64,000 nt of DNA, taken from positions 496,001 to 560,000 of the forward strand of contig CBDFKF010000004.1 of assembly GCA_965248765.1 (NCBI GenBank), in the 5' to 3' direction. Within the stretch, counting starts at the first letter, position 1. The number at the start of each line of letters is the position of its first letter. The notes below the pieces were generated by a model. It saw only the letters and a program-made list of their open reading frames with translations. It had not been told where the DNA came from and searched no databases. This document shows positions 1 to 9,578 of the stretch, one piece after another. This DNA is from CBDFKF01 sp965248765. GTDB lineage: Bacteria; Pseudomonadota; Alphaproteobacteria; VGEJ01. Position numbers and translations under genes: made by a program.

Positions 1-219
1 TGCGGTGCGAGGAGGTCCCACCCGAGTGAGGTGGTCTCGCCGGCGGCGTCTTGACATGCGGAGGGATTGGAAATCCGAGGCCGCTCCCCATTGTGGGTGA
101 GGCTGCCGCGGTCCGGGGGCTTCGGTCCCAGAGTCACCGCAGGCGCCGTCGGTCTCGCCGAACAAATGACGAGCGGCGCCTGATATTCGCCGGGCGCTCC
201 GTTCGTCGCAAGGTGTCGA
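1..219. other. Leader region upstream of the RNase E gene
   Basis: No gene is supported here. A TTGACA hexamer lies at 51-56, but no good -10 box follows at 16-18 bases, so a promoter is only possible. The stretch is probably the end of the upstream intergenic region plus the 5' untranslated leader of rne. In other bacteria rne is autoregulated through its leader; no defined structure was recognised here. Confidence 0.4.
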
Positions 220-2859
220 ATGGCAGCGCGTATGCTCGTCGACGCGGCCCATCCGGAAGAGACCCGGGTCGTCGTCGTTGGTGATGCTCGGGTCGAAGAC
301 TTCGATTTCGAGACCGCCACCAGAAAACAACTCAAAGGCAATATCTACCTCGCCAAGGTGACGCGCGTGGAGCCCTCGCTCCAGGCGGCGTTTGTCGACT
401 ATGGCGGAAACCGCCACGGCTTCCTCGCCTTCAGTGAGATTCATCCTGACTACTACTTGATCCCGATTGCGGATCGCCAAGCCCTCATCGACGAAGACAG
501 CGAGGAAGCCGAACCCGAATCGGGAGGGACAGGAGGCGCCGCCGAGCCGACTGATCGCGCCGAGGACGAGGCCGCCGCCCCCGCTCCCGGCAACGATGCC
601 TCTCCGGCGGCGGACCCGGCGAGCGGCGACGACAGCGAGCCGGACGACGACGCGAGCGAGACGGTCGAGGCGTTAGGCGGCGATGCCTATGACGATGCCG
701 CGCTCGCGAGGAAGCTCAGACGACGGCGTCACTACAAGATCCAAGAGGTCATCAAGCGTCGCCAGGTCATCCTGGTTCAGGTCGTCAAAGAGGAACGGGG
801 CACCAAGGGGGCGGCGCTCACCACCTATTTGTCATTGGCCGGGCGCTACAGCGTTGTCATGCCGAACACACCGCGCGGTGGCGGCATCAGTCGCCGCATC
901 GCCAGCGGCGCCGACCGCAGCCGCCTCAAGACCGTCATGGAAAACCTGAACGTTCCGGACGGCATGAGTCTGATCGTGCGCACCGCCGGCATGAGTCGCA
1001 GCAGAGCCGAGATCAAGCGCGACTTCGACTACCTGCTGCGACTGTGGGACCTGGTGCGCGAGCGCACGCTCGAATCGACCGCGCCTGAGCTCGTCTACGA
1101 GGAAGCCAACCTCATCAAGCGGTCCATCCGCGACCTCTACTCTCGCGACATCAGCGAGATTCTGGTGGAGGGGGAAGAGGGCTACAAGATCGCTAAGTCG
1201 TTCATGCGCCAGCTCATGCCGAGTCACGCCAAGCATGTGCAGCGCTACACCGACCAGGTACCGTTGTTTCAGCGCCATAAAGTCGAGCAGCAGCTCGACT
1301 CGATGCACAGTCCGGCGGTGCACCTGCCGTCCGGCGCCTACATCGTGATCAACTCGACCGAGGCGCTGGTGGCGATCGACGTCAACTCGGGCAAGGCTAC
1401 GCGCGAGCGCAACATCGAGGAGACGGCGTTCAAAACAAACCTCGAGGCGGCGGACGAAGTTGCCCGGCAGCTACGCTTGCGCGACCTCGCCGGCCTCATC
1501 GTCATCGATTTCATCGACATGGAAGTTGGGCGGAACGTTCGTACCGTCGAACGCCGCCTCAAGGAGCTTCTCAAAAGCGATCGAGCGCGCATCCAGGTCG
1601 GGCGCATCAGCGCCTTTGGCCTCCTCGAAATGTCCCGTCAACGGCTGCGTCCGAGCCTCCTGGAGACAAGCACGATTCCGTGCACCCAGTGCGGCGGCAC
1701 CGGCGTTGTCCGCTCGACCGAGTCAACCGCGCTTCACCTTTTGCGGACCATCGAGGACGAAGCGATCCAAGGGCGTTCGCGCGAGTTGCGGCTGCACGTA
1801 GCGACGGCACCGGCGATCTATCTGCTGAACGAAAAGCGCCCGATTCTCTCGGCCATTGAGCGCAGCCACGACATCCGCATTTCGATCGATGCGGACGATG
1901 CCATGGTTACTCCGGAGTATCGCCTCGAGCGGGTAGCCAGGACCGGTCCGGCGAGGTTGGCAGACGAAGCAAAAGCGGAGCCGGAGGTACGGGCCGACGC
2001 TGAGGCCGACACGGACGAGAGCCATAGCGAGAGCGGCGAGGCCAAAAAGCGGCGGCGGCGTGGCAAACGCGGTGGGCGCCGACGGACCCGCGGGCCGACG
2101 GACGAGGTGACGGTCGAGGTCGCAGCTCCAGGCGGAGAGGATGGGGCGCCAAGCGGAGAGAATGAGGCACCGGTTGCCGAGTCGATCGCCGACACTGCGG
2201 GCGCCCCGGACGCACAGGATGCCCCGGACGCACCGGCGCCGAAACCACGGCGGCGCCGACGGCCGCGCCGGCGCAAGTCGGACGCTCCGCCCGCTACAGT
2301 GGAGACAGTGGAGGAAACCGGCGACTCGCCGATGCCAGAGGCCGACCAGGCAGCGGAGAGCCCGGGCGCCCTAGCAGCGGCGTCGGCCGCCGACGGAGCG
2401 GGCGCCCAAGGGCGCGTCGACGAGCCCGACACCGGCGTACCACAATCGGGCGACCTCGGCGCGCCGATCGCTGTCCCGCCCGCCGCCGAATCGACGCCGC
2501 CATGGCCGACCGATGCAACGCCAGACCAAGTGCCCCCTGAACCGGGCGCTCCGACACCTCACGCCCCGCCGGCGAGTTCGCTCGGCGCGTTGGTGTGGCC
2601 GGATGGAGCCGAACCTTCGCCGGCGCTGGTCGTGCCACCACCGTCGATCACCCCCGAGTTCGGCGAGTCTCGGCCCCAGATGGAGCAATCGTCCGAGTCG
2701 AGCGCTCCGTCCCCCCCGGCCGATGCCGCGGCGACGGCCATTGACGGCAAGCAGGCGAAAGCGGACGGCGAAGGCACGGTGGAACCGACGGACGATGCTT
2801 TGGAGCCGACCGCTCGGAAAAAACGGCGACTCGGCTGGTGGCGGCGCTCCGCTGAGTAA
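220..2859 (+). CDS. rne: Ribonuclease E/G family endoribonuclease
   Basis: This is the 879-residue core endoribonuclease for mRNA decay and rRNA/tRNA processing, and in alphaproteobacteria the scaffold of the degradosome. The N-terminal S1 domain (about residues 35-210) is split by an acidic, Ala/Pro-rich insertion at roughly 90-165. The DNase I-like catalytic part carries the IDVNSG and VIDFIDM segments with the metal-binding aspartates. The CTQCGGTG zinc-link follows at about 486-493. Beyond residue 580 the protein is low complexity with Arg-rich RNA-binding blocks and ends in a basic KKRR..GWWRR tail, typical of alphaproteobacterial RNase E. An AAGGTG ribosome site sits six bases before the chosen ATG; a second ATG lies four codons later. 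The family call is secure. Confidence 0.95.
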   Translation: MAARMLVDAAHPEETRVVVVGDARVEDFDFETATRKQLKGNIYLAKVTRVEPSLQAAFVDYGGNRHGFLAFSEIHPDYYLIPIADRQALIDEDSEEAEPESGGTGGAAEPTDRAEDEAAAPAPGNDASPAADPASGDDSEPDDDASETVEALGGDAYDDAALARKLRRRRHYKIQEVIKRRQVILVQVVKEERGTKGAALTTYLSLAGRYSVVMPNTPRGGGISRRIASGADRSRLKTVMENLNVPDGMSLIVRTAGMSRSRAEIKRDFDYLLRLWDLVRERTLESTAPELVYEEANLIKRSIRDLYSRDISEILVEGEEGYKIAKSFMRQLMPSHAKHVQRYTDQVPLFQRHKVEQQLDSMHSPAVHLPSGAYIVINSTEALVAIDVNSGKATRERNIEETAFKTNLEAADEVARQLRLRDLAGLIVIDFIDMEVGRNVRTVERRLKELLKSDRARIQVGRISAFGLLEMSRQRLRPSLLETSTIPCTQCGGTGVVRSTESTALHLLRTIEDEAIQGRSRELRLHVATAPAIYLLNEKRPILSAIERSHDIRISIDADDAMVTPEYRLERVARTGPARLADEAKAEPEVRADAEADTDESHSESGEAKKRRRRGKRGGRRRTRGPTDEVTVEVAAPGGEDGAPSGENEAPVAESIADTAGAPDAQDAPDAPAPKPRRRRRPRRRKSDAPPATVETVEETGDSPMPEADQAAESPGALAAASAADGAGAQGRVDEPDTGVPQSGDLGAPIAVPPAAESTPPWPTDATPDQVPPEPGAPTPHAPPASSLGALVWPDGAEPSPALVVPPPSITPEFGESRPQMEQSSESSAPSPPADAAATAIDGKQAKADGEGTVEPTDDALEPTARKKRRLGWWRRSAE

Positions 2860-2899
2860 CGGTTGCGCCCCGGCGACAGCGGCCCAGAATTCGCGCTGG

Positions 2900-4042
2900 C
2901 TATCCCAGCCAGTCGCCCAGTCGACGCGCCGCCTCGGCAATGTCTTCGGTCTGACCGGCGAACGAAAAACGCAGGTAGCGTTGGCCGGCTTCGGTGTCGA
3001 AGTCGACGCCGGGCGTCACCGCGACACCGGTCTCTTCGAGCATACGCCGGCAAAAATCAGCGCTGTCGTTCGTCAAGTTGCCGACATCGGCATACAGGTA
3101 AAAGGCGCCATCGGCAGGCGCCATCCGGGTAAAGCCGACCTGCGGCAGCGCCGCCAGCAGATGCGAACGATTGCGCGCGTATCGCTCCACGTTGGCATCG
3201 AGCTCGTCGCGGCAATCGAAAGCCTGCATGGCGGCATGTTGGGACAACGCCGGCGGCGAGATGTAGAGGTTCTGCGCCAACTTTTCGGCTGAGCGCAGCA
3301 GATCCTCCGGGGCTATCATCCAACCCAGTCGCCAGCCGGTCATACAGTAGTACTTCGAGAAGCTGTTGATCACGATGACAGTGTCACTCGAGGCGAGTGC
3401 GCTCTCGGCCCGCTCGTCGTAGGTGATGCCGTGGTAGATCTCATCGGAGATGAACCGGATGCGACGATCGTCGCAATAGGCGATGAGGGCATCGAGCGCC
3501 GCCGGGCTCAGCATGCTACCGGTCGGATTGGCCGGGCTGGCGACCAAGAGACCGTCAATACGACCGTCCACCGAGTCGAGAAGCGCGGGTGACGGCTGGA
3601 AGTGCGAATCCGGCCCTGTCGGCACGATGATCGGTTCGAGGTCCAACGCTGCGAGGATATTGCGGTAAGCCGGGTAGCACGGAGCCCCTAGGACGACGCG
3701 GTCCCCTGCGTCAAAGGCACTCAGGAACGAGAGCAGGAAGCCGCCCGAAGAACCGGTCGTGATGAAGATCCGATCGGTCGAGAGATCGAGGTCATAGGCC
3801 TCGCGGTAGTGCGCGGCCACCCGCTTGCGAAGGGCCGGCAGACCGAGCGCCTCGGTATAGCCGAGATGCGTATCGTCGAGCGCCGCCTTCGCCGCATCGC
3901 GCACCCGCTGCGGCGCGCCGGTGGTCGGCTCCCCAATCTCCATATGCAGGATACTGCGACCCGATGCCTCGAGGGCGTTCGCTGTCTTCAGCACCTCCAT
4001 CGCGTGAAAGGGCTTCACCGCCCCGCGTTTGGAAACCTTCAT
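2900..4042 (-). CDS. Pyridoxal-phosphate aminotransferase, class I/II
   Basis: This 380-residue fold-type I aminotransferase is cytosolic; the substrate is not determinable here. Visible family features are the YTEALG segment near residue 81, the SPANPTGS block, the ISDEIYHG motif with the cofactor-binding Asp and Tyr, and SFSKYYCMTGWRLGW, whose Lys forms the Schiff base. The C-terminal YLRFSFAG holds the carboxylate-binding Arg. Its ATG overlaps the stop codon of the upstream gamma-glutamyltransferase gene by four bases (ATGA), so the two are translationally coupled. It could act in branched-chain, aromatic or alanine metabolism. Confidence 0.9.
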   Translation of the reverse strand: MKVSKRGAVKPFHAMEVLKTANALEASGRSILHMEIGEPTTGAPQRVRDAAKAALDDTHLGYTEALGLPALRKRVAAHYREAYDLDLSTDRIFITTGSSGGFLLSFLSAFDAGDRVVLGAPCYPAYRNILAALDLEPIIVPTGPDSHFQPSPALLDSVDGRIDGLLVASPANPTGSMLSPAALDALIAYCDDRRIRFISDEIYHGITYDERAESALASSDTVIVINSFSKYYCMTGWRLGWMIAPEDLLRSAEKLAQNLYISPPALSQHAAMQAFDCRDELDANVERYARNRSHLLAALPQVGFTRMAPADGAFYLYADVGNLTNDSADFCRRMLEETGVAVTPGVDFDTEAGQRYLRFSFAGQTEDIAEAARRLGDWLG

Positions 4043-5664
4043 TGAGACAACCCGCCGAAACCGATCCCGTGCCCTCGCGGATCCGCCGCGAAACTACATC
4101 CCTCGGACCTTCTGAGCAGGCCTTCGGGGCATCGAATCGCGTTGATACGCCCGAGCGAGCCCACCTCGCGTACCTCGTGGCCCCGCCGCGTCAGGGCTCG
4201 CGTGCCGGCTTGGCCAAGGTCAGCCTCGTAGAAGACCACGTCGGGAGTCCCCCCATGGAAGAGGCGCGGGGCCGCCAGAGCGGCAGCGAGCGAGATGTCG
4301 TCGTACAGCGCAAATTGTGCCGTCTGTGCGATGACCGCCGGCCCCGCCGGACTACCAGACGCCGTGGCGAGGTAGAGCATGTCGCCGCGCTCGGCATCGA
4401 GGACGAGCAGCGGACCGAAATGGTGCGAGGCGCCGGTTCGATCAAGCGAAGGCGCGAGCGAGAAGCCTGTCAGCCTGGTCGTTCCCGCAGTCCCGATCAC
4501 GCCGTTCATCGTCAAGGAGCAGCCGACGGCGGAGCCGCCGCGATCCACGACGGCGAAGCTCGCGCTGTAAAGCGCGCCCGCGCCTGGATCTTCGCCCCAC
4601 GAGGGCTCCTCGGGCGTCGTCAGCGCAACATGCCGGTCGCTCTGATAGTCCTGCATCAGGGCATGGGCGCGAAACGCCGAGAACTCGTTCTTCTCTAGCG
4701 GCGTGGTGAGGTCGGCGAAGGCCCGGGCGGATACCTCGGCCACAAGGTGCGGCCGCTCTTCAGCGTCCGCCTCGACGAACCGGTCACCGTCGGTGAACAT
4801 TGCCCACATCTGACCGGATATGATGCCCCCGGTCGGGCTCGGCGGCACGGTGTAGACGACCAAATCCCCCAAACGGATGCTGACGGCGTCTCGCCACACC
4901 GGCTTGAAGCCGCGCAAATCGCCTGGCGTGACGGTGGCGCCGAGTTCCGCCATCTCTTCGACAATCAGCCTGGCGGTCGTGCCGACATAGAAGGCGCCGC
5001 CGCCGTTGCGCGCAATCTGGCTGATGACAGCGCCGAGCTCGATCTGGACTAGGTTCTGGCCCTCGCTCAGTGTCTTGCCATCCGGTGCGAATCGTGCGCG
5101 CAGAGTGTCATCCCCGAGGACAATCGGTTCGGCGGCAGCGAGAGCGCGTGCCAGCGCTCGCGAAACCGGAAAGCCGTCACGGGCCAAGTCCCCGGCCGGC
5201 CCGAGCAACAACTCCCACGGCAGTCGACCGTAGCGCGCGTGCAGGGCCGCTAGTCCGCGCACCGATCCCGGAATCGCGACGGGACCGACTTCGTCCGCTG
5301 AGCCGGGCAGAAATTCGACCGTGTCGGCGGTTCGCGTCAGGGCGTCGTACACCAGGCATACCCCACCGCCGCCAAGACCTGCGCCGACGGGATAGGTCAC
5401 GGCCATCGCGAAATACAGGGCCACCGCGGCATCGACCGCCGAGCCACCATTTTGCAGGATGCGCTGCGCTGCCAGCACCGCCACCGGCTCGTCCGCCGCC
5501 ACGCCGCCGGCAAACCCTTGGACTTCGCCGAGGACCCCGACCGGCGGCGGTGGTGCCTGGCAAGCCGCCGTCAACAGTGTTGCAGCCACCACCACGGCGC
5601 ATTGACGCCGCCCTACCCCACTCCTACGTTGAGCGGAACCTGCCCAAGCTTGGTTCGCAGCCAA
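4039..5664 (-). CDS. ggt: Gamma-glutamyltransferase family lipoprotein
   Basis: This is an Ntn-hydrolase of the gamma-glutamyltranspeptidase family, which cleaves gamma-glutamyl bonds of glutathione-like substrates in the periplasm. The N-terminal block NGGSAVDAAVAL and the glycine-rich GAGLGGGG stretch fit the family, and the TMNG segment fits the region around the processing site. A lipobox LTAAC precedes a proline-rich start of the mature protein, suggesting a lipid-anchored form. The start is uncertain: a TTG at 5664 gives a good lipoprotein signal with a basic n-region, while the frame stays open to 5778, which would overlap the divergent protease gene. The product is near the family's usual length. 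It is coupled to the downstream aminotransferase by an ATGA overlap. Confidence 0.85.
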   Translation of the reverse strand: MAANQAWAGSAQRRSGVGRRQCAVVVAATLLTAACQAPPPPVGVLGEVQGFAGGVAADEPVAVLAAQRILQNGGSAVDAAVALYFAMAVTYPVGAGLGGGGVCLVYDALTRTADTVEFLPGSADEVGPVAIPGSVRGLAALHARYGRLPWELLLGPAGDLARDGFPVSRALARALAAAEPIVLGDDTLRARFAPDGKTLSEGQNLVQIELGAVISQIARNGGGAFYVGTTARLIVEEMAELGATVTPGDLRGFKPVWRDAVSIRLGDLVVYTVPPSPTGGIISGQMWAMFTDGDRFVEADAEERPHLVAEVSARAFADLTTPLEKNEFSAFRAHALMQDYQSDRHVALTTPEEPSWGEDPGAGALYSASFAVVDRGGSAVGCSLTMNGVIGTAGTTRLTGFSLAPSLDRTGASHHFGPLLVLDAERGDMLYLATASGSPAGPAVIAQTAQFALYDDISLAAALAAPRLFHGGTPDVVFYEADLGQAGTRALTRRGHEVREVGSLGRINAIRCPEGLLRRSEGCSFAADPRGHGIGFGGLSQ

Positions 5665-5668
5665 CCCT

Positions 5669-7012
5669 ATGCTCCGTATGAGAGTTTTGATGGTCCTGAT
5701 TGCCGCCTGCGTCGTGGCGACGCCGGCGGCAGCGCGCACGTTGTCGCTGATCCGGGACGCTGAAATCGAAGATACCATTCGCGCCTATACCACACCACTG
5801 TTCGCCGCCGCCGGCCTCGACGCCGAAGCCGTTGAAGTCCACATCGTCAACAGCAGGGACCTCAACGCATTCGTGGCCGGCGGTCAGAAGATCTTCATCT
5901 TCACTGGCCTCTTGCAGGCCAGTACCTCACCATCCCAGATCATCGGGGTGCTCGCTCATGAGACGGGCCACATCCTCGGCGGACACCTCGCCCGCACCCA
6001 AGACGCGCTCCGCTCCGCCAGCAACCAAGCAATCCTGGCGATGGTGCTCGGCGCCGCCGCGATCGTCGCCGGCCAAGGTCAAGCGGGATCCGCGGTCATC
6101 GCCGGCGGCCAGCAGCTGGCGCAGCGCGGACTGTTGAGCTACAGCCGCACCCAGGAGTCGGCAGCCGATCAGGCGGCGTTGCGCCTCCTCGACGCCACCG
6201 GCCAGTCGGCAAGGGGCATTGCTGAGTTTCTGGAGATCCTCGGCGATCAGGAAGCGCTTCTGCCCGAGTCGCAGGATCCGTACGTGCTAACCCATCCGAT
6301 GACGCGAGAGCGGATTGCCGCGGTCCAGCGCCATCTCGTCGTCTCGCCCCACAGCGAGGTCCAGGATCCTCCGGAGTTCGAGACGCGGCATGTGCGGATG
6401 TTGGCCAAGCTTCAGGGATTCCTACGCCGACCCAAGCACACGTTGCGCCGCTACCCGGTCGCTGATCAGACCTTCGCCGCCCGCTACGCCCGGGCGATCG
6501 CCTATCAGCAAATACCCAAAATTACCGAGGCGCTGGCCGAGATCGACGGCCTCATCGCCGAGCATCCGGATGATCCGTATCTCCATGAGCTGCGCGGCGA
6601 TATCCTGCTCAGCAACACCAACATCGCTGAAGCGATCAGCGCCTACGAGCGAGCGGTGGCCCTGCACCCGAACTCGGCGCTTCTTCTTCTGGGTCTCGGC
6701 CGCGCCGAGGTCGCCTCGGAGAACCCCGCCCGCGCGGCGAGCGCCATCGAGCACCTTGAGAAGTCGGCCCGGCTCGACCCGGGGAACGTCTCGACCTGGC
6801 GGCATCTCGCGATCGGCTACGGTCGCGGGGGCGATCTTGGCCGGTCCGCGCTGGCAAGCGCTGAGGAGAACTTTCTGCGCGGACGTCACGAGCTTGCGCG
6901 GCGGCACGCGGAACAGGCTGAGCGGCGACTGCCGCAGGGCTCCCCGGCGTGGCTCAAGGCCCAGGACATCCTGAGTGCCACGGAGAAAGCGGTGAACACC
7001 CGCCAGCAATGA
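5669..7012 (+). CDS. M48 family metalloprotease with TPR tail (BepA/YfgC-like)
   Basis: This 447-residue periplasmic zinc protease probably takes part in outer-membrane protein quality control. A signal peptide spans about residues 1-22. The HETGH zinc motif is at 97-101, and QESAAD at about 156 supplies the third ligand. The second half (about 230-440) is built of TPR-like helices, for example around LHPNSALLLLGLG. This domain order matches BepA-type proteases. A second ATG three codons in is an equally good start. The gene diverges from the ggt gene, leaving almost no intergenic space, so promoters must overlap the reading frames. Confidence 0.9.
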   Translation: MLRMRVLMVLIAACVVATPAAARTLSLIRDAEIEDTIRAYTTPLFAAAGLDAEAVEVHIVNSRDLNAFVAGGQKIFIFTGLLQASTSPSQIIGVLAHETGHILGGHLARTQDALRSASNQAILAMVLGAAAIVAGQGQAGSAVIAGGQQLAQRGLLSYSRTQESAADQAALRLLDATGQSARGIAEFLEILGDQEALLPESQDPYVLTHPMTRERIAAVQRHLVVSPHSEVQDPPEFETRHVRMLAKLQGFLRRPKHTLRRYPVADQTFAARYARAIAYQQIPKITEALAEIDGLIAEHPDDPYLHELRGDILLSNTNIAEAISAYERAVALHPNSALLLLGLGRAEVASENPARAASAIEHLEKSARLDPGNVSTWRHLAIGYGRGGDLGRSALASAEENFLRGRHELARRHAEQAERRLPQGSPAWLKAQDILSATEKAVNTRQQ

Positions 7013-7127
7013 CCGCGCCTCGCTTCGCGCACGAGTTCACAGCTGCGTGAGAGGAAGGCGCTTGTCACTTGCCCCCCTCCCCGTCTCGTTTCATGATGCC
7101 GCTGTTGACGGAAGAGGGTTTGGTGTT

Positions 7128-7907
7128 GTGTTCAGAACCGTAAGAATGATGTGGCGGGCTCTCACGGCGGCGATCATCGTGATCGGCACGCTCTACCTCA
7201 GCACGGTCGGCGATGCCGAAACCGCGTTCACGCCGGCCCAGATCGAGGCGATCGAAGGGGTGATCGAGAGCTACCTGGTCGAGCACCCGGAGGTCATCGA
7301 GCGGGCAACGGCGCGGCTCGAGGCCAAGCGCCAGGAGGCAGAAGAGGCCGCGCAGCGCGATGCGATCCTGACCAGCAGGATGGAGCTGTACGATGATCTC
7401 GGATCGCATAGCACCGGAAACCCAAATGGCGATGTCACGATCGTCGAGTTCTTCGACTATCGCTGCGGCTACTGCAAGCGGGTATTCCCAACGGTACTCG
7501 CGCTGCTAGACCAAGATCCCAACCTGCGGCTGGTCCTCAAGGAATTCCCGATCCTCGGTCCCGAATCGGAATATGCGAGCCGCTTCGCCATGGCGGCGCG
7601 GAAGCTCGATCCGGACAAGTACGTGCCCCTGCACAATGCCTTGATGGAATCTCGCGGCGGGCTGAACCGTGCGACCGTGTTTCAGATCGCCACCGAGGTG
7701 GGTCTCATCCCGGAGGTCGTGGAAACCGGCATCAACGCACCGGACATCAGCGCGACCATTCGCGCCAACTACCAGCTCGCCGAGCGGCTCGGCATCGGCG
7801 GCACCCCGGCCTTCGTTATCGGCGACCAGATGGTGCCGGGCGCGATCAGCCTGGAGCGGTTCGCCGAGATCATCGATGAGACCCGCCGCAACTGCATCAC
7901 CTGCTGA
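7128..7907 (+). CDS. DsbA-family thiol:disulfide interchange protein
   Basis: This periplasmic or membrane-anchored thioredoxin-fold protein has an N-terminal hydrophobic segment (WRALTAAIIVIGTLYLS), a helical linker with VIESYLVEHPEVI, and the redox motif CGYC within FFDYRCGYCKRVFP. The GGTPAFVIG loop with the cis-proline follows in the second half. The length and the helical N-terminal extension resemble the alphaproteobacterial DsbA/Com1-like group. The GTG at 7128 was chosen because GAAGAGGG lies nine bases upstream; ATGs at 7146 and 7149 are alternatives. It lies downstream of the M48 protease gene, which fits a shared envelope-quality role by inference. Confidence 0.88.
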   Translation: MFRTVRMMWRALTAAIIVIGTLYLSTVGDAETAFTPAQIEAIEGVIESYLVEHPEVIERATARLEAKRQEAEEAAQRDAILTSRMELYDDLGSHSTGNPNGDVTIVEFFDYRCGYCKRVFPTVLALLDQDPNLRLVLKEFPILGPESEYASRFAMAARKLDPDKYVPLHNALMESRGGLNRATVFQIATEVGLIPEVVETGINAPDISATIRANYQLAERLGIGGTPAFVIGDQMVPGAISLERFAEIIDETRRNCITC

Positions 7908-7916
7908 GCTGCGCGC

Positions 7917-8561
7917 CTAGGCGGCGTCGGGCTGGCTCTCGGGTGCGGCCGCGCGGAAGGCGGCGAGTTCACCACACGCCACGTCGATCCGCCCAACCGT
8001 CGGACAATCGGCGATATCGCACTCGAAGCGCCGCGCGTTGTAGAGCTGGGGGATCAAGAAGACATCGGCGATCGTCGGTTGGTCGCCGTGGCAGTAGATG
8101 CCTGTCTCCGGATGATCGCGGATCAGCGCCTCGAAGGCCTTCAGACCTTCGCGCACCCAGTGGCGATACCATCGGAGCTTGCCCTGCTCGCTATGCCCGA
8201 GCTCGTTGGTCAAGAAGCCGGTGACGCGGAGGTTGTTAAGGGGATGAATGTCGCAGGCAATAACCTGAGCCAGCGCCCGCACCCGCGCGCGCCCCGCCGG
8301 ATCCTCCGGCAACAGCGCCGGCAGGGGATGGGTCTCCTCCAGATACTCGATGATCGCCATCGATTGGATGATGACGGCTGAGCCGTCGGCGAACGCCGGC
8401 ACCCGGGCTTGCGGGTTGAGGCGCAGATAGCTCGGATCGAACTGTTCGCCGCCGCCCCGCAACAGATGGACGGGGAGGTACTCATAGGTCAGATTCTTGA
8501 GGCTGAGCGCGATTCGCACCCGGTATGCGGCCGACGAGCGGTAATAGCCGTAGAGCTTCAT
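7917..8561 (-). CDS. maiA: Maleylacetoacetate isomerase (zeta-class glutathione S-transferase)
   Basis: This 214-residue protein is a zeta-class GST. The N-terminal thioredoxin fold starts KLYGYYRSSAAYRVRIAL, the zeta SSxxYRVR motif. The glutathione-contacting segment VIIQSMAIIEYLEE follows, and the all-helical C-terminal domain includes the conserved TIADVFLIPQ. The enzyme isomerises maleylacetoacetate to fumarylacetoacetate in tyrosine and phenylalanine breakdown; no other genes of that pathway are visible nearby. Its ATG overlaps the stop of the upstream dioxygenase gene by four bases. Confidence 0.9.
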   Translation of the reverse strand: MKLYGYYRSSAAYRVRIALSLKNLTYEYLPVHLLRGGGEQFDPSYLRLNPQARVPAFADGSAVIIQSMAIIEYLEETHPLPALLPEDPAGRARVRALAQVIACDIHPLNNLRVTGFLTNELGHSEQGKLRWYRHWVREGLKAFEALIRDHPETGIYCHGDQPTIADVFLIPQLYNARRFECDIADCPTVGRIDVACGELAAFRAAAPESQPDAA

Positions 8562-9385
8562 GGTGCGGCTTGCGGCAGCGTCCAGACCAGCGGGAACATC
8601 TCGCCGCCGAGCGGATCGCCCGGCTTCAATCCGTGATCGCGGATGTCGGGCGAGATGAGGCCGGGCCGTTCGGCATAGACGACGTCCTCGCCGGTCCATC
8701 GCGTGACGTAGGCGCGGCGGCGGTGCTGGCTCAAATTGCCCGGCGAGCCATGGAGCGTCAGGGCGTGAAAGGCGAGGCAATCGCCGGGCTCGAGCTCCCA
8801 CGCCAACACGCGGTACCGATCGCGGTCCGCATCGATGTCGGGCACGGTGTCAAAGTCGGCATCGTCGTAATAGTCGGTCCCGTCGGCAAAATAGCGCGGG
8901 GCGAACCACCGGCCCCAGCGGTGGGAGCCGGCGACGAACTCGATTGCCGTGGCGCGATCCACCAGATCCAGCGCCAGCCACAGGCCGCACACCTGTTGGC
9001 CATCGATCGGGAAGTACGGCAGATCGTGGTGCCACGGCGTGTGCTCCGGCGTTCTCGGCTCTTTGACCAGCAGATGGTCGTGATAGAACGTGACCTTGGC
9101 TGCACCCATCAGGCGACCGGCGATCGCCGCCGCCGGCCCACGCAAAACGAACTCCTCGAACTCGGGGATGCGGCGCCACATCACGAGATCGCCGAAGTAG
9201 CACCCGGACCCACCGGGCGGTGTATACACCTTGACGTAGGGACCCGGATCGGCAAGGTCGCGCTCGATGCCGGCCGCCACGATGTCTTGCCATCGCCGGT
9301 CGACCAGACCGCGCAGGCAACACACGCCGTCGCGCGCGAACGCAGCGACGGCGTCATCCGGGATGATGGGCTCGGTCATCGCCAC
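8558..9385 (-). CDS. Phytanoyl-CoA dioxygenase (PhyH) family protein
   Basis: This 275-residue Fe(II)/2-oxoglutarate-dependent oxygenase is probably cytosolic. The metal site is WHHDLPY (HxD), with the distal His in FHALTLHGSPGN and the 2-oxoglutarate-binding Arg in RRRAYVTRW. Members of this family hydroxylate diverse lipids and small molecules, so the substrate is unknown. It overlaps maiA by ATGA and probably forms a two-gene operon with it. The start could be either the first or the third codon (MAM). Confidence 0.87.
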   Translation of the reverse strand: MAMTEPIIPDDAVAAFARDGVCCLRGLVDRRWQDIVAAGIERDLADPGPYVKVYTPPGGSGCYFGDLVMWRRIPEFEEFVLRGPAAAIAGRLMGAAKVTFYHDHLLVKEPRTPEHTPWHHDLPYFPIDGQQVCGLWLALDLVDRATAIEFVAGSHRWGRWFAPRYFADGTDYYDDADFDTVPDIDADRDRYRVLAWELEPGDCLAFHALTLHGSPGNLSQHRRRAYVTRWTGEDVVYAERPGLISPDIRDHGLKPGDPLGGEMFPLVWTLPQAAP

Positions 9386-9578
9386 ATGTTATCGCCCGGA
9401 CCAGCCCGCGGTCACGCGTGTTAATACTCTGTCGGGCAAGGAGCGGCGGTAGCAGAACCGCTCGTAATCTTGCGGCCTTCTGGGAGGCTCTGATTTTCTG
9501 TCCGGCCATCGCGACCCGCCCCAAGATCGCCACAGTGGCGCGCTAGCGTTGTGGGATGACTGGAGAGGAGGTGGTGCG

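Noticed and set aside
51..79. Sigma-70 promoter for rne
   Set aside because: TTGACA is present but no acceptable -10 box follows at normal spacing.
1818..2940. Long minus-strand frames opposite the 3' half of rne
   Set aside because: They mirror the repetitive, GC-rich RNase E tail and show no protein features.
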